Source: an uncultured Alphaproteobacteria bacterium (GTDB lineage Bacteria; Pseudomonadota; Alphaproteobacteria; HIMB59; GCA-002718135). From it: a stretch of DNA of 64,000 bases. The DNA lies in NCBI GenBank assembly GCA_902616075.1, contig CACMRK010000001.1, positions 124,001 to 188,000 on the forward strand. The letters run 5' to 3'. The notes under the pieces were generated by a model that was not told the DNA's origin, did no database searches, and saw only the letters and a list, made by a program, of their open reading frames with translations. Shown here piece by piece: positions 61,225 to 64,000 of the stretch; the first letter of the stretch is position 1; every line of letters starts with the position of its first letter. The translations under genes were made by a program, and so were the position numbers.

Positions 61225-64000
61225 TTATCCAGTTTTAGCCTCTTCGTATTCATCAATTGGAGGGCAAACACAAAATAAATTTCTATCACCATATACATTA
61301 TCAATTCTGCTGACTGGACTCCAGTATTTATTATTTATTAAATAGGCATGGGGGTAAGCAGCATCTTTTCGAGAATATTTATGATCCCAATTATCAGAAG
61401 ATACTTCTTCAATTGTATGTGGGGCATTTTTAATAGGATTATCTACTTTATCAAATTTTCCATCTCTAATCATAGTGATTTCATTATGAATAGAAATCAT
61501 TGCTTCACAAAATCTATCTAGTTCCTCTTTTGATTCACTTTCAGTAGGCTCAATCATAAGAGTACCAGGAACAGGAAAAGACATTGTAGGTGCATGAAAT
61601 CCATAATCAATTAGTCTTTTAGCAATATCTTCATCTGAAATATTTAATTCTTGTTTAAATGGCCTGATATCAATAATAAATTCGTGAGCCACCATATTAT
61701 TCTTACCTGTATATAAAATGGGGTAATAATTTTTTAATCTTTCTTTAATATAGTTAGCATTTAATATTGCTACTTGAGTTGCTAATTTTAAACCATCGTC
61801 ACCCATCATAGATATATAAGAATATGAAATGGGTAAAATAGATGCACTGCCCCATGGAGCTGCAGAAACTGCCTCTTGAGTCGTTAAACCTATTTCATTT
61901 TTAAAAATAGGATGTCCAGGCGCAAAATCTGCTAAATGTTTTTTTAATCCTATAGCCCCAACTCCAGGCCCACCTCCTCCATGAGGTATGCAGAATGTCT
62001 TATGGAGATTCATATGGCATACATCAGGTCCAAATTTACCTGGTTTAGCTACACCAACCATTGCATTATAATTAGCGCCATCTAGATACACTTGCCCACC
62101 AGCATCATGAATTTTTTTACAAATCTCAACAATACTTTCTTCGAATACACCATGTGTTGATGGATATGTAATCATTAAAGCAGACAGTTTATCGCCTGCC
62201 TCTTCTATTTTTTTATCTAAGTGAGTTAAATCTACATTACCTTTGTCATCACAGTTTACAATTAAAATATCCATGCCGCACATCTGTGCACTGGCTGGAT
62301 TAGTTCCATGAGCACTTTTTGGAATTATACAAATATTTCTTTTAGTATCTGAATTTTTCTCATGATATTTTTGTATAGCTAATAAACCAGCAAACTCACC
62401 TTGTGCTCCTGCATTAGGTTGAAGTGAAACTGCATCAAAACCAGTAATATCTTTTAACATCGATATTAATTCACTCATCATTTCATTATATCCCTCACGT
62501 TGATGGGGCTCTAAGAATGGATGCGCATTTGAAAAACCTGGTAAAGTAATTGGAAGCATTTCAGATGCAGCATTTAATTTCATAGTACAAGATCCAAGAG
62601 GTATCATTGATCTATTTAAAGCAACGTCTTTATTTTCCAATTTTTTTAAATATCTCATCATTTCTGTTTCAGAATGATAGATATTAAATACAGGATGAGT
62701 TAATATTTTGTCTTTTCTATCTAAATCATTTTTGAAAATCGAATCTTCAATTTTACTTTCAATTTCTTCTGCGTATATTTCATTATTGTTTTCATTAAAA
62801 AATTTAATTAAATTATCTACATCTTGTAGTGATGTAGTTTCATCTAAGGAAATTGAAAAGTGATCGTCATTTACAAATCTAAAATTTATACCATTGTCTA
62901 TAGATTTATTTACCCAGTATTTAGATTTTGTATCTTTTATTAATAAGGTATCAAAATAATTTATAGATTTTACTTCAAAATTTAATATCTCTAATGATTT
63001 TTTTAGATATCTAGACTTATAATGAATGTCCTCAGCAATATTTTTTAATCTAGTTGGACCATGATATATTGCATATGAGGCAGATATAATTGCTAATAAG
63101 GCCTGTGCAGTACATATATTACTTGTAGCTTTTTCCCTTCTAATGTGTTGCTCACGCGTTTGAAGAGCCATTCTGTAAGATCTTTTATTAGTACGATCAA
63201 CTGATACACCAATTAGTCTCCCAGGTATCATTCTTTTATATTCATCTAATGTTGCAAAATATGCTGCGTGTGGACCTCCTAGACCCATTGGAACCCCAAA
63301 CCTTTGAGTACTTCCTACAACTATATCAGCTCCAAAATCTTTTGGTGATTTCATAACTACCAAACTCATTATATCAGCTGCTATGATTGATAACGCATCG
63401 TGAGATTTATTTATATTTATTAAATCGTTGAGATTTGCAATTTCTCCGTATGTATCTGGATTTTGAATTAAACAACCAAATGTATCGTCATCTGGATTAT
63501 CAAAAATAATTTTTATACCTAGGGGTTTAGCTCTTGTTTTTAAGACAGATAGTGTTTGTGGATGACATTTATTTTGCACGCAAAAAGTAAACTTTGCACT
63601 TTTTTTAATTTTAAAAGCCATCATCATAGCCTCAGCTGCCGCAGTACTTTCATCAAGTAAAGATGCATTTGCAATATCCATTCCAGTCAAATCAATTATC
63701 ATTTGTTGAAAATTCATTAACATTTCCAACCTGCCCTGACTTACTTCTGGTTGATAAGGTGTGTACGCAGTGTACCATCCTGGATTTTCAAGAATATTTC
63801 TTAAAATAACACTAGGGGTAATAGTGTTGTAATAACCCATACCAATATAAGTTTTTTTGAAATTATTTTTTAAAGATAAAAGTTGAGTATTAATTTTATT
63901 AAACTCCTCAGACATACCAGGTCTGAATTTAAGTTTATTTTTAAAAATGATATGATTAGGTACAGTTTTTTCAATTAATTCATCTAATGAGGAGCAGTTT
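61225..64000 (-). CDS. gcvP: Glycine dehydrogenase (aminomethyl-transferring), P protein; N-terminus beyond window
   Basis: The frame stays open to the right edge: upstream of the ATG at 63915 it reads SLDELIEKTVPNHIIFK, matching the usual GcvP sequence before its first helix, so the true start is outside and about 924 residues are visible. IGMGYYNTITPSVILRN, NPGWYTAYTPYQPEVSQGR and the PLP Lys in NLHKTFCIPHGGGGPG are clear. Single-chain type (not split). It decarboxylates glycine and passes the aminomethyl group to lipoyl-GcvH. No other glycine-cleavage gene is in the window. Confidence 0.97.
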   Translation of the reverse strand, partial: NCSSLDELIEKTVPNHIIFKNKLKFRPGMSEEFNKINTQLLSLKNNFKKTYIGMGYYNTITPSVILRNILENPGWYTAYTPYQPEVSQGRLEMLMNFQQMIIDLTGMDIANASLLDESTAAAEAMMMAFKIKKSAKFTFCVQNKCHPQTLSVLKTRAKPLGIKIIFDNPDDDTFGCLIQNPDTYGEIANLNDLININKSHDALSIIAADIMSLVVMKSPKDFGADIVVGSTQRFGVPMGLGGPHAAYFATLDEYKRMIPGRLIGVSVDRTNKRSYRMALQTREQHIRREKATSNICTAQALLAIISASYAIYHGPTRLKNIAEDIHYKSRYLKKSLEILNFEVKSINYFDTLLIKDTKSKYWVNKSIDNGINFRFVNDDHFSISLDETTSLQDVDNLIKFFNENNNEIYAEEIESKIEDSIFKNDLDRKDKILTHPVFNIYHSETEMMRYLKKLENKDVALNRSMIPLGSCTMKLNAASEMLPITLPGFSNAHPFLEPHQREGYNEMMSELISMLKDITGFDAVSLQPNAGAQGEFAGLLAIQKYHEKNSDTKRNICIIPKSAHGTNPASAQMCGMDILIVNCDDKGNVDLTHLDKKIEEAGDKLSALMITYPSTHGVFEESIVEICKKIHDAGGQVYLDGANYNAMVGVAKPGKFGPDVCHMNLHKTFCIPHGGGGPGVGAIGLKKHLADFAPGHPIFKNEIGLTTQEAVSAAPWGSASILPISYSYISMMGDDGLKLATQVAILNANYIKERLKNYYPILYTGKNNMVAHEFIIDIRPFKQELNISDEDIAKRLIDYGFHAPTMSFPVPGTLMIEPTESESKEELDRFCEAMISIHNEITMIRDGKFDKVDNPIKNAPHTIEEVSSDNWDHKYSRKDAAYPHAYLINNKYWSPVSRIDNVYGDRNLFCVCPPIDEYEEAKTG

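Noticed and set aside
63913-63915. ATG at 63915 as the true gcvP start
   Set aside because: The frame continues upstream with the conserved SLDELI-TVP segment of GcvP to the window edge, so this Met is internal.
1-64000. tRNA or rRNA genes, CRISPR arrays, insertion sequences, prophage genes or an accessory island
   Set aside because: No cloverleaf-like G+C-rich segment, spaced direct repeats, transposase or integrase motif, or shift in base composition was seen on either strand.

Overview
The window is gene-dense, very A+T-rich DNA (by eye under one third G+C). Its genes look like those of a streamlined marine alphaproteobacterium of the SAR11-like / HIMB59-AEGEAN-169 type. The lineage is inferred from the base composition, the near absence of spacers, a DmdA-type DMSP demethylase, many EamA permeases, Fe(II)/2-oxoglutarate oxygenases, and the cell-wall/DNA cluster mltB-rlpA-dac-tmk-holB-metG-tatD. 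No rRNA, tRNA, CRISPR array, insertion sequence or prophage gene was seen. No stretch over 300 bases lacks a gene; the longest spacers are about 110 to 230 bases. Genes run off both ends: a cryptochrome/photolyase at the left and glycine dehydrogenase GcvP at the right.

Layout. 1-6122: photolyase-family protein, a glycine-zipper lipoprotein with an EF-hand secreted protein, two tiny ORFs, a renalase-like FAD enzyme, an AlaC-type aminotransferase and a membrane Zn protease. 6171-8783: an unusual 870-residue protein joining two cyclic-nucleotide-binding domains, an acyltransferase and an SGNH hydrolase. 8798-12886 (minus): a Gfo/Idh/MocA dehydrogenase, an ApnL-like lactonase and a TTC38-like protein in overlapping frames, possibly a D-apiose oxidation module. 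12914-26063: a patchwork of short opposed genes (five EamA permeases, MFS, cupin, PhyH dioxygenase, histone-deacetylase-like hydrolase, TupA-like binding protein, HalD/BesD-like oxygenase, SelO). 26064-37416 (minus): one long run with an MlrC-like peptidase, pterin dehydratase, SMP-30, a beta-hydroxyacid dehydrogenase, then MBL hydrolase, tatD, metG, holB, tmk, D-Ala-D-Ala carboxypeptidase, rlpA and mltB. 37618-47586 (minus): class III adenylate cyclase, YqhA, DHDPS-like aldolase with GH127, two EamA permeases behind dmdA, a small membrane protein, a dehydrogenase and an MFS carrier. 47705-54539 (plus): nine closely packed genes with gaps of 14 bases or less: class IV aminotransferase, sulfotransferase-like protein, hydratase, DCC protein, PsiE, a photolyase FAD domain with a novel tail, an ABC exporter and a PhyH dioxygenase. 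54525-64000: bile-acid-type symporter, thioesterase, enolase-superfamily enzyme, cysE-cysK-cystathionine enzyme, MazG-like hydrolase, RseP and GcvP.

How it fits together. The content suggests a heterotroph living on small dissolved organics: DMSP demethylation, glycine cleavage, sugar acids and arabinosides, amino acids, and many broad-specificity permeases. A PAS-linked adenylate cyclase and a twin cNMP-binding lipid-enzyme fusion suggest cAMP-controlled lipid remodelling. Of eleven convergent gene junctions, six overlap, four are separated by 0-14 bases and only one has room for a hairpin terminator.
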